From: Candidatus Zixiibacteriota bacterium
GTDB taxonomy: Bacteria > Zixibacteria > MSB-5A5 > GN15 > FEB-12
NCBI GenBank assembly: GCA_021163775.1
Contig: JAGGTI010000066.1
Span: 1 to 47,959 of the forward strand
Reading direction: 5' to 3'
DNA: 47,959 bases
Shown here: one piece after another, positions 1 to 8,359 of the stretch
Layout: each line of letters opens with the position of its first letter
Position numbering within the stretch: position 1 is the first letter of the stretch
Notes under the pieces: model-generated
Seen by the model: only the letters and a program-made list of their open reading frames with translations
What the model was told of the DNA's origin: nothing
Databases searched by the model: none
Made by a program: the position numbers and the translations under genes

Positions 1-15
1 TTGTGAACTTTAGGA

Positions 16-93
16 TACACCTTTTGTCTTTTACACACTTCTAAAGATATTACCTACACCTTTTGTCTTTTACACACTTCTAAAGATATTACC
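16..93. repeat. 39-bp perfect tandem duplication
   Basis: Two perfect, adjacent 39-bp copies are visible (16-54 and 55-93), each running from TACACCTTTTGTC to ATATTACC. The period is 13 codons, so the frame is preserved. One frame reads DTPFVFYTLL, and a TAG stop lies directly upstream, so this is at best a gene remnant. A related sequence lies on the opposite strand at the right end of the window, inside the partial gene there. Confidence 0.85.
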
Positions 94-132
94 TCGCACG
101 GGTATGCGCATGGAGCTAAATCGGCTTATTAC

Positions 133-161
133 TTGACAATCAAACCCAGTTTCATTATCAT
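133..161 (+). promoter_or_regulatory. sigma70-like promoter for the FG-GAP gene
   Basis: TTGACA at 133-138 is followed after 17 bases by TATCAT at 156-161. It lies about 50 bases upstream of the start codon at 214, which also has a GGAGAG ribosome binding site at 203-208. The call rests on consensus match and position only. Confidence 0.6.
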
Positions 162-213
162 TATAGAATAAGGGACAATTTCAATCCAAACTTTTCGCAA
201 ATGGAGAGTATTT

Positions 214-2634
214 ATGTGCCGATTTGTGATCCGAATTACTTTCTTAACCGTACTATCTGTCAACGCTTTCGCATCCGGCAATATCTTTGAAACCAGAATT
301 AATTATGATGTCGGAGACGGTCCTCAATCTGTTTTCTCAATTGATCTTGACGGTGATGGAGACAATGACCTGGTCACGGCGAACTTCAACTCTGACAATG
401 TCTCGATTCTGTTGAATAACGGCGATGGGACCCATCAGACGGCAGTTGACTATGGTGCCGGAGACGGTCCGTATTCTGTTTTCTTGATTGATCTTGACGG
501 GGATGGTGACAATGATCTGGTGACTGCGAACTTCGACTCTGACAATGTCTCGATTCTGCTCAATAACGGCGACGGAACTTTTCAGACAGCGGTCAGTTAT
601 GGTGCGGGAGATGGACCACGGTCTGTTTTTTCGATTGATTTTGATGGTGATGGTGACAATGACCTGGCAACGGCAAACCTTGACTCTGACGACATCTCAG
701 TCCTGTTGAATAATGGTGATGGGACATTTCAGACAGCGATCAGCTATTATGCCGCATATGGCCCGCAGTCTGTGTTCTCGATTGATCTTGACGGTGATGG
801 TGACAATGACCTGGCGGCCACAGCCACTCATTCTTACGCCAATGTTATAATCCTGATGAATAATGGCGACGGGACCTTTCAGTCGGCAGTCAGCTATGGT
901 GCGGGAGATGCTCCGCAGTCTATTGTCTCGATTGATCTTGATGGTGATGGTGACAATGACCTGGCGACAGCGGACTTTGGAAGTCATAAAGTCATGATTC
1001 TGCTTAATAACGGTGATGGGACCTTTCAGACATCGGGAGCCTATCTCGTGGGACATGGTCCGGTCTCTGTGTTCGCGATTGATATTGATGGCGATGGTGA
1101 CAATGACCTGGCGACGGCAAACAGCTACTCTGACGATATCTCACTTCTGCTGAATAACGGCGACGGGACCTTTCCCTTCTCAGTTGACTATGGTACCGGA
1201 AATAACCCGCAGTCTGTATTCGCGATCGATCTTGACGGTGATGGCGACAATGACCTAGCAACAGCAAACAGCTACTATGACGATGTTTCAATCCTGTTTA
1301 ATAACGGCGACGGAACCATTCAGGCAGTAGTCAGCTACCCCGTGGGAGATCGTCCGATGTCTGTTTTCTCGATTGATTTTGACGGGGATGGTAGCAATGA
1401 TCTGGTGACAGCGAACTACTTTTCTGACGATGTCTCAATTCTGTTGAATCGTGGCGACAGGACTTTCCTGAGGGCGGCTAACTATAGTGCGGGAGATGGC
1501 CCGGCCTCTGTTTTCTCGATTGATTTTGACGGCGATGGTGACAATGATTTGGCGACAGCAAATTACTATTCTGATGATGTCTCAATTCTGTTGAATGACG
1601 GCGACGGGTTCTTTCGGCCGCCTGTTAATTATAGTGTTGGAGATGGACCGCTCTCTGTTTTCTCTATTGATTTGGATGGGGATGGTGACAATGATATGGC
1701 GGTAGCAAACGCTTTCATTGGTGATGTCTCAATACTGTTCAATAACGGCGACGGGACTTTTGAACCCGCGACCGGCCTTGCTACCGGTGACGCCCCGTAC
1801 TCTGTTTTCTCGATTGATTTTGACGGTGATGGTGACAATGACTTGGCGACAGCGAATGTCGGCTCCAACGATGTTTCAATTCTGTTAAATAACGGCAACG
1901 GGACCTTTCAGGTGCCAGTTAGCTATGCTACCGGGAACCAACCTCAATCGATTTTTGCGATTGATCTTGACGGGGATGGAGACAATGACTTGGCGGTGGC
2001 GAATTCGTGTAATATGAATATGGGCTTTGCGTGTGGTGATGTCTCGATTCTGCTCAATAACGGCAACGGGACCTTTCAGACGGCGGTCAACTATGATGCC
2101 GGAAGCCATCCTTATTTCATTGTTTCGTCCGATTTTGATGGTGATGGTGACAATGACCTGGCGACTACGAGCATATTGTCTAACGATGTCTCTATTTTGT
2201 TGAATAACGATAACGGAACCTTTCAGACAGCGATCAACTATTACGTGGGAGACCTTCCGCACTCTATTTTCTCGATTGATATTGACGATGATGGAGACAA
2301 TGACCTGGCGACAGCTTGTTTAGGCTCTGACAAGGCAACAATACTCTTCAATATGGCAAATTCATATTATGCTGATTGTTGTCTTGGCCGGGTGGGCGAT
2401 GCTAATTTTCTCGGTGGCGATGAGCCGACAATTGGTGATGTGAGCGCCCTGATCGATGCCAAGTTTATCACCGGTAGGTGTGCAGGAATCCTTCTCTGCC
2501 TGGCGGAGGCGGATATCAACCAATCCGGTGGTATCGATCCGATCTGTGAGGATATTACGATCGGTGATGTAGCTATATTGATTGATTATCTGTTTATCAC
2601 CGGTGCATCGTTGGGACTACCCGATTGCCTTTAG
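214..2634 (+). CDS. secreted FG-GAP/VCBS repeat protein with C-terminal dockerin-like tail
   Basis: The 806-residue protein starts with a short signal peptide (FLTVLSVNAFA). About 14 repeats of roughly 49 residues follow, each carrying a GPxSVFSIDxDGDGDNDLATAN core and ending SILLNNGDGTFQ. These are FG-GAP/VCBS repeats, which fold into beta-propeller blades; the DxDGDGDND loop in each is a calcium-binding signature. The last 85 residues (from base 2377) are a two-part dockerin-like module starting CCLGRVGDAN, shared with four other proteins in the window. The product is expected outside the cell or on its surface. The start is supported by GGAGAG five bases upstream. No enzymatic motif is seen, so a structural or adhesive role is inferred. 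Confidence 0.9.
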   Translation: MCRFVIRITFLTVLSVNAFASGNIFETRINYDVGDGPQSVFSIDLDGDGDNDLVTANFNSDNVSILLNNGDGTHQTAVDYGAGDGPYSVFLIDLDGDGDNDLVTANFDSDNVSILLNNGDGTFQTAVSYGAGDGPRSVFSIDFDGDGDNDLATANLDSDDISVLLNNGDGTFQTAISYYAAYGPQSVFSIDLDGDGDNDLAATATHSYANVIILMNNGDGTFQSAVSYGAGDAPQSIVSIDLDGDGDNDLATADFGSHKVMILLNNGDGTFQTSGAYLVGHGPVSVFAIDIDGDGDNDLATANSYSDDISLLLNNGDGTFPFSVDYGTGNNPQSVFAIDLDGDGDNDLATANSYYDDVSILFNNGDGTIQAVVSYPVGDRPMSVFSIDFDGDGSNDLVTANYFSDDVSILLNRGDRTFLRAANYSAGDGPASVFSIDFDGDGDNDLATANYYSDDVSILLNDGDGFFRPPVNYSVGDGPLSVFSIDLDGDGDNDMAVANAFIGDVSILFNNGDGTFEPATGLATGDAPYSVFSIDFDGDGDNDLATANVGSNDVSILLNNGNGTFQVPVSYATGNQPQSIFAIDLDGDGDNDLAVANSCNMNMGFACGDVSILLNNGNGTFQTAVNYDAGSHPYFIVSSDFDGDGDNDLATTSILSNDVSILLNNDNGTFQTAINYYVGDLPHSIFSIDIDDDGDNDLATACLGSDKATILFNMANSYYADCCLGRVGDANFLGGDEPTIGDVSALIDAKFITGRCAGILLCLAEADINQSGGIDPICEDITIGDVAILIDYLFITGASLGLPDCL

Positions 2635-2782
2635 CGGGTAGATAACGGGTGGTTCAGGCATGCCCTCACCATTTCCGATGAAACTGTCCGAGTTGGTCGC
2701 TAATGCCATACGGCACAGCCGCTTGGCGGCACGTACTTATCTGAGAATACTACTTTACATGGTGATTTTGTGCGAGATCGGT

Positions 2783-2810
2783 TTGACAAACTGACAGATT
2801 CGGCTATATT
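2783..2810 (+). promoter_or_regulatory. sigma70-like promoter for the C1 peptidase gene
   Basis: TTGACA at 2783-2788 is followed after 16 bases by TATATT at 2805-2810. Transcription would begin about 55 bases upstream of the chosen start codon at 2872, consistent with a short leader. Confidence 0.6.
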
Positions 2811-2871
2811 AAATAATATGATGTTTCTATAGTCTTGCCATGATCGACAGACCCTCTTGCCGGAGATGCAC

Positions 2872-5313
2872 ATGTTCACCAAACTTCCCTTCTTTACGAT
2901 TGCTATTCTGATTTCAATTATCGGGACCGGTTCATTATTAGCCGACCCACCAACTTCGTTTGACCTCCGCGATGTGGCTGGCCAGAATTACGTGACTTCG
3001 GTAAAAAGTCAGTCCGGAGGTACCTGCTGGACCCATGGTGTCATGGCGGCCATAGAGGGAAACCTGCTGATGACCAGCGCATGGGCGACCGCTGGCGAGA
3101 GCGGCGAGCCGAATCTGGCTGAGTATCATCTCGATTGGTGGAACGGATTCAATCAGCATAACAACGACGATCTTGATCCGCCCACCGGCGATGGTCTCGT
3201 GGTGCACGAGGGTGGTGACTATCTGGTGACCACCGCTTATCTGTCCCGTGGTGAGGGAGCCGTGCGTGATATTGATGGCCAGTCATTTTCCACACCGCCG
3301 CTGAGATTTGACACAAGCTATCACTATTTCTATCCGCGTCACGTAGAATGGTTGGTCGCGGAACCCGATCTCAGCAACGCAAACGCCATCAAGGAGAAGA
3401 TAATGTCCGGGGGGGTAGTTGGCACCTGTATGTGCTATGACGCGTCTTTTATGACCAATTACATTCATTATCAGCCTGAGTCCAGTTCGCTTGATCCTAA
3501 CCACTCCGTAGCAATTATCGGATGGGACGATGCCAAAGTGACACAGGCGCCTCAGCCCGGCGCATGGCTGGTCAAGAACAGTTGGGGCACCGGGTGGGGA
3601 TTCAACGGATATTTCTGGATATCCTATTACGACAAGCACGCTACTCAACATCCAGAGATGGGGGCTGTGTCGTTTACCGATGTTGAGCCGATGGCTTATG
3701 ATCATGTCTACTACCACGACTATCATGGTTGGCGCGACACCAAAATCGATTGCCAGGAGGCTTTCAATGCTTTTGAAGCGGTTGGTTCGGGAGTAGCCGG
3801 GGAGTTGTTACGAGCAGTGAGTTTTTTCACCGTCGCGGACAATGTAGCCTATACCGTTACGGTGTTTGATCGTTTCGAGGGCGGAGTGTTGCTTGATGTG
3901 CTCAGTTCAGTTTCGGGCACGTTCAATATCCGGGGGTTTCATACTGTGGACCTGCCGGGACCGCTGGAGCTTGTTGCCGGTGACATGTTCTACATTCACG
4001 TTGCCATTTCCGAAGGTGGACACGCATTCGATCGTACCTCCGAGGTTCCCGTGCTCCTCGGGAGTAAATATCTCACGATGGTTGGATCAACATCGGAGCC
4101 GGGTCAGAGCTACTATCTTGACGGTAGCACCTGGTATGACCTCTATGACCAGGATGCGACAGCAAATTTCTGTATCAAAGGCTTATCTACTTCGGAGTCA
4201 TTCCTGAGAATAGGGTTGCCGGACGGTACCCCTGAGTATCTTGACGTGAACGTTGACAATACATTCGTAGTCGAGATTGATGATGATGTCGAGCAATATG
4301 TGCCGGGTTCGGGTCTGCTTCACTATCGGTATGATGGAAATCAATATCTGACCACTCCTCTCGTTGATCTTGGTGGTGGCAGCTATCAAGCGACTCTGCC
4401 AGCGACTGGTTGTGCCTCAACACCGGAATTCTATGTCAGTGCTCAGGGTGACGGCGGTGCCGATGTGACGAATCCGCTCGATGCCCCCAAGAGTACTTAT
4501 ACGGCTTTGGTCGGAGAAGTGAGTATCCTGTTGCAGTGGGATTTTGAGACGGATCCCGGTTGGACTGCCGAGAATCTCGGGGCGACCAACGGTGACTGGG
4601 AACGTGGTATCCCGGTCAATGATCCTGATTGGGCCTACGATCCGGTTTCTGATGCCGACGGTAGCGGATATTGTTTCCTGACTGATAACGGTTACGGCAA
4701 CACGGATGTTGACGGCGGTTCTGTGATGCTGACTTCATCGGTCTTTGATATGTCAGGTGGGGGTGGTGTCGGTTATGACTACTATCTATATTTGACTAAT
4801 ACAATCGGTGCTGTTGATCGACTGTTGGTGGAAATGAGTGACGGTGGTTCAGGCGGTTGGGCAGAAGTTGCCCGGCATGATACTGACGGCGATTTGTATT
4901 GGCGGCACCACGAAATCTGCGAGGATGATATTATCGCGACCGGTCTGGCGTTGACATCAACCATGCAGTTGCGTTTCACGGTCAACGATGCCGACGAACA
5001 GAGTGTCGTTGAGGCCGGTATTGACGCTTTCGTATACAGCAGATTTGAGTGCAATTGTTGCCTCGGTCGGGTGGGCGACGCCAACAGCGAGGGCGGCGAC
5101 GAACCAACGATTGGTGATGTAAGTGTCCTGATCGATGCTAAGTTTATCACGGGTACTTGTGCGGGAATCCTTGATTGTCTCACTGAATCTGATATCAACC
5201 AGTCCGGCGGTATCGATCCTACCTGTGAGGATATAACGATTGGTGACATTTCGATATTGATTGACTACCTGTTTATCACCGGCGTGTCGCTGGGATTGCC
5301 CGACTGCCCGTAG
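2872..5313 (+). CDS. secreted papain-family (C1) cysteine peptidase with lectin-like domain and dockerin-like tail
   Basis: After a signal peptide (FFTIAILISIIGTGSLLA) comes a C1A peptidase domain. It has the oxyanion Gln in VKSQSGGTCW, the nucleophile Cys52 (GTCWTHG), His211 (DPNHSVAIIGW) and Asn236 (VKNSWGTGWG), so the catalytic set is complete. No obvious inhibitory propeptide precedes the mature-like start SFDLRD. The following part (YYHDYHGWRDT ... SFFTVADN) matches the lectin-like domain often fused to bacterial C1 peptidases. Later come a beta-sandwich region and the dockerin-like tail (from base 5056, CCLGRVGDAN). ATG 2872 is preferred over 2857 and 2866 because GGAG at 2862-2865 is correctly spaced for it. 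A G7 run lies at 3409-3415. Role: extracellular proteolysis, inferred from the family. Confidence 0.92.
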   Translation: MFTKLPFFTIAILISIIGTGSLLADPPTSFDLRDVAGQNYVTSVKSQSGGTCWTHGVMAAIEGNLLMTSAWATAGESGEPNLAEYHLDWWNGFNQHNNDDLDPPTGDGLVVHEGGDYLVTTAYLSRGEGAVRDIDGQSFSTPPLRFDTSYHYFYPRHVEWLVAEPDLSNANAIKEKIMSGGVVGTCMCYDASFMTNYIHYQPESSSLDPNHSVAIIGWDDAKVTQAPQPGAWLVKNSWGTGWGFNGYFWISYYDKHATQHPEMGAVSFTDVEPMAYDHVYYHDYHGWRDTKIDCQEAFNAFEAVGSGVAGELLRAVSFFTVADNVAYTVTVFDRFEGGVLLDVLSSVSGTFNIRGFHTVDLPGPLELVAGDMFYIHVAISEGGHAFDRTSEVPVLLGSKYLTMVGSTSEPGQSYYLDGSTWYDLYDQDATANFCIKGLSTSESFLRIGLPDGTPEYLDVNVDNTFVVEIDDDVEQYVPGSGLLHYRYDGNQYLTTPLVDLGGGSYQATLPATGCASTPEFYVSAQGDGGADVTNPLDAPKSTYTALVGEVSILLQWDFETDPGWTAENLGATNGDWERGIPVNDPDWAYDPVSDADGSGYCFLTDNGYGNTDVDGGSVMLTSSVFDMSGGGGVGYDYYLYLTNTIGAVDRLLVEMSDGGSGGWAEVARHDTDGDLYWRHHEICEDDIIATGLALTSTMQLRFTVNDADEQSVVEAGIDAFVYSRFECNCCLGRVGDANSEGGDEPTIGDVSVLIDAKFITGTCAGILDCLTESDINQSGGIDPTCEDITIGDISILIDYLFITGVSLGLPDCP

Positions 5314-5340
5314 CGGAAAAATGTCGGGCGGTTCAGCAAA

Positions 5341-5516
5341 GTAGGTCGGAACCATGTCTGTCCTGAGCCTGCCGAAGGACGGTTCCGATTCTCTGTCAGG
5401 TTGCAAGCAACCTGACCTACTGGCCTTAGCGGTTTTGCCGTCAATGGCGGAACCACCAAGGGGTTCCACCCTGCAACAGGCATACGTCACGCTCCGAGTA
5501 AGCGTGACCTACTTTG
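5341..5516. repeat. intergenic palindromic repeat cluster (GTAGGTCGG family)
   Basis: The space between the peptidase and the barrel gene holds nested inverted repeats. GTAGGTC (5341-5347) pairs with GACCTAC (5414-5420). TCGGAACC (5346-5353) pairs with GGTTCCGA (5381-5388). GTCAGGTTGC (5395-5404) pairs perfectly with GCAACCTGAC (5407-5416). The segment 5424-5470 (TTAGCGGTTTTGCCGTCAAT then CGGAACC) recurs near 37247-37290. A second GTGACCTAC-like end lies at 5504-5513. The short ORFs called here are not convincing genes. The remaining 5521-5815 shows no feature I can support. Confidence 0.75.
5360..5380. repeat. short REP-like palindrome (CCTGAGCCTG-CCGAAGG type)
   Basis: A 21-base imperfect palindrome with arms GTCCT and AGGAC around GAGCCTGCCGA sits in the loop of the larger repeat. 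A variant with arms AGGCT and AGCCT around GAGCTTGTCGA lies at 18792-18812. Elements of this shape are widely scattered in intergenic DNA of many bacteria; the function here is unknown. Confidence 0.55.
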
Positions 5517-5815
5517 ATACCCACCAACAAAGACACATATTGTCGTGTTTATAATCTTGTGAATATTGACTGTTTATTGTCCATTTTTGGTACAGTTTGT
5601 GGCCAAACGACTTCTTAATATGGTCTTAATGGCACTGCGTACATTGACATAATCAGGATCGTCCATATATTGAGTCACAGAATTATCCGTGATATTATCG
5701 TTTTTGGACGCAGACACTTACCTATTTCCCCGCGATCCAGACTTGACGATGATTCACCTCTTTTTTGGAGTAGCTAAAAATTGAATCATATTATAAACAC
5801 GTGAGGCATACGTCT

Positions 5816-8347
5816 ATGATTTCGTATACCAAGTGTATCCGCCTCGGAATGTTGGTAGGACTGCTGGTCGTGATGACAGTTTCGGTGTCCAATGCCAAGA
5901 TTCTTAAACGGTTCGATTCATCTCCCGATTACCAGGATCTGTTCCTGCTCGGTTTTGGTGAATTGACCATGCAGACGTTCAACATCAGTGGAGGAGATTC
6001 GGCTGATGTTGCGTTTGAGCAGGGTAACCCCAACCTCAAAGCAGATTTTGGTGCAAATTACCGGATGTCGCTGTTTGCTAATGGTAACGCCACTCGGAAT
6101 TTCCGACTTAATGGTGCGCTGATTATCGATTCAAGAATCGGTGAAGAATACCGCACTATGGATCCGTCGGTCTTCCGGCTGAAAATGTCGGTCGAAACGA
6201 CCGAACCAATTTGGGATGGCTGGCGATTCACCGGTCATGGTGTTTTTGACCCCCAGCGTCAGTGGGAGATGGCTAATCTCGACAAGCGTCTTCTGTATCA
6301 GCCACAAGAATCAGCCAAGCTGGAACTTCTCATGCGGTTAGAATCCGATGAATATGGGCTGATCGAAGGTGGTTCTTTACGACCGAGTTTTGAAGGTGCT
6401 CAATTTACACTGCACAAGCGCTCGGTGTTTGGTGCATACGCCAACCTGCACAAGGGACGGTTCGGGGGAGAGGCGGTCGCCGGTAAACTTGAAGGCAAGT
6501 CTTTCCGCGAAGGTGACGTGGTTGGTATCCGAGCTGACGGTACTTCAGGGCCATACGATCTTGAACATACGCCGATAACCCGCGGTAGTGAAGATATCAA
6601 GATTCAGGTGCGTGACCGGTACGATACGACTACTGTCATATCGTCTAAAGCGCTTATCCGCGACATTGACTACAATATAGATTATCTCCGTGGTCGAGTG
6701 TTGCTCCATCAGCCGGTTGCTTCAGAAACCGCCGCGGGCGATCCGATTTACATTGTTCTCACCTATGACTATCTACGCGAATACAACGATGAGATATTTG
6801 GTGGTCGCGCTCGTGTGACGCCGATTGACGAAGTCACAATATCCGGTTCGCTTTTGCACCGCAATATCGACAGCCGTGCCAGTGGTGATGGTATTGATGA
6901 ACCTGAAGATGTTTTAGCGGCAGACGCGACTCTCAAACTTGATGACCACACCACCGGTTATATAGAAGTTGCCGGTAGCGAAAATCCGAATGCAACCGAC
7001 AAGAACAATGCGTTGCGGTTGGGTGCCAAGTCGGAAGTCATTGATGGCTTGACCTTGAACGCTGACTTCCAGAAGATCGACGATCAGTTCCGGTCGTTTA
7101 CCAACTCCGATCTTGATCCAGTTAAGAATCAGCAACGGTTAAATCTCGGTGGCAGTTTCGATCTGACTAACGACCAGACGCTTAACGCATCATACGCTAA
7201 CCTTCAGGGTTTAGAGGCGAACGGTCGGTATAATTATTATAGCGGCTTGCGGGACGAGAAAATCTACCGCGCTGGGTACCGCAATAACTTTGTCGACCCG
7301 CTCGGATTTGGTGTGAGAGTGGAACGGCGCAAGGTGCAGGATCGCAATAATACTGCTCACGAGGACAACACTCAAGATCGGGCGATGCTGGATGTCGATG
7401 GCCAGCTCGAAGACTTCTTCATTTTTGGAAAATTCGGTTATGCCGCCAATTACGAACATATTCGGTTCCGTAATGAAGTTCTCCTCGGACGCAACGATGC
7501 CAACACGAACCAATTGGTGCTGACTTTGACAAGTCAGCCGAGCGACAACGCGAGTCTAAAAGTTGCTCATCGGGTGGCGGTCAGGAAAGACCTCGACTCG
7601 GCTCTGTATGATGATCGCCAGGACGCGACCTTCCTGACAGTTCAGTGGCGACCGGGCGAAAACTTTAATACGCTTACAAACTACGAATACAAACGGTACA
7701 CGGTACCCGGCAGTGGCGTGAAGCTCTGGCAGGGTGATCCGATTCGATCAGCTTGGGCTGGTAATTTTGCGCTGGAGTATCTACCGATCGAGAAGATCAA
7801 GGCATTGGGTAAGATCGGCCGGCGCAGGGCCAAAGACTGGGTCAACGACTCAACCCGGACCAATGACTTCATTCTCGGACAGGTTTCTTACTTCTATACC
7901 CATCACCTTTCTTTCCACGCCGAGAGCGAGGTAACCAAGAGCGCCAAACATGCCGGTTCGGTGAGGATCGAGCGTGACCGGATCTGGGATTTGGGCCTTC
8001 GCGTCAATTGGAACCGGGATCGGTTCCACGAATTTACGGCTGGATTGATCCGGCGTGATATCCAGGATGGTTTGACCGGGACGGAATCAGCTTCGTACAT
8101 TGTACTACTGAGCGGATCGCTGTCTCTTACCGAGAGATTCTTCGCCCGTGGTTCGGTCAAGGGTATTCTCCTGAACGATCCCATTGACGATGAAAAGACA
8201 TTTGCGAAGCTTGAAGTTGGTTATGACAGCCACGACTGGTATCGCATATCTATTGGTTATGAACGAATCCAGAGCGATAACGATCAGAACTCCGACTGGG
8301 ATTACACCGGTCAGGGTATTTTCGTTCGCTTTACGGGAAAGATGTAG
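5816..8347 (+). CDS. predicted outer-membrane beta-barrel protein, partner of the PKD/OmpA giant
   Basis: The protein of about 843 residues has a signal peptide (GMLVGLLVVMTVSVSNA). A long region rich in alternating amphipathic strands and Asn/Asp turns follows, and it ends in a C-terminal aromatic-rich strand (GIFVRFTGKM). The phrase RDIDYNIDYLRGRVLL near residue 280 resembles a motif I associate with barrel proteins encoded beside DUF11/OmpA proteins. No TonB box or plug was recognised. Start 5816 is preferred over GTG 5801 because GTGAGG at 5801-5806 then serves as the ribosome binding site. The next gene starts 12 bases downstream, so the two are probably cotranscribed and may act together in the outer membrane. 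The barrel call is an inference from composition; the exact family is not recognised. Confidence 0.75.
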   Translation: MISYTKCIRLGMLVGLLVVMTVSVSNAKILKRFDSSPDYQDLFLLGFGELTMQTFNISGGDSADVAFEQGNPNLKADFGANYRMSLFANGNATRNFRLNGALIIDSRIGEEYRTMDPSVFRLKMSVETTEPIWDGWRFTGHGVFDPQRQWEMANLDKRLLYQPQESAKLELLMRLESDEYGLIEGGSLRPSFEGAQFTLHKRSVFGAYANLHKGRFGGEAVAGKLEGKSFREGDVVGIRADGTSGPYDLEHTPITRGSEDIKIQVRDRYDTTTVISSKALIRDIDYNIDYLRGRVLLHQPVASETAAGDPIYIVLTYDYLREYNDEIFGGRARVTPIDEVTISGSLLHRNIDSRASGDGIDEPEDVLAADATLKLDDHTTGYIEVAGSENPNATDKNNALRLGAKSEVIDGLTLNADFQKIDDQFRSFTNSDLDPVKNQQRLNLGGSFDLTNDQTLNASYANLQGLEANGRYNYYSGLRDEKIYRAGYRNNFVDPLGFGVRVERRKVQDRNNTAHEDNTQDRAMLDVDGQLEDFFIFGKFGYAANYEHIRFRNEVLLGRNDANTNQLVLTLTSQPSDNASLKVAHRVAVRKDLDSALYDDRQDATFLTVQWRPGENFNTLTNYEYKRYTVPGSGVKLWQGDPIRSAWAGNFALEYLPIEKIKALGKIGRRRAKDWVNDSTRTNDFILGQVSYFYTHHLSFHAESEVTKSAKHAGSVRIERDRIWDLGLRVNWNRDRFHEFTAGLIRRDIQDGLTGTESASYIVLLSGSLSLTERFFARGSVKGILLNDPIDDEKTFAKLEVGYDSHDWYRISIGYERIQSDNDQNSDWDYTGQGIFVRFTGKM

Positions 8348-8359
8348 GAGCGTGCCAAG

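Noticed and set aside
300-2350. Regular repeats resembling a CRISPR array
   Set aside because: The 147-base period is in frame and encodes FG-GAP propeller repeats. The units are diverged, with no short conserved repeat and unique spacers.
2635-2871. 60-codon minus-strand ORF at 2700-2882
   Set aside because: It runs antisense through the promoter and start of the peptidase gene and has no supporting feature.
5354-5554. Small plus- and minus-strand ORFs in the 5.3-5.5 kb gap
   Set aside because: They are translations of palindromic repeats, lack ribosome binding sites and resemble no protein.
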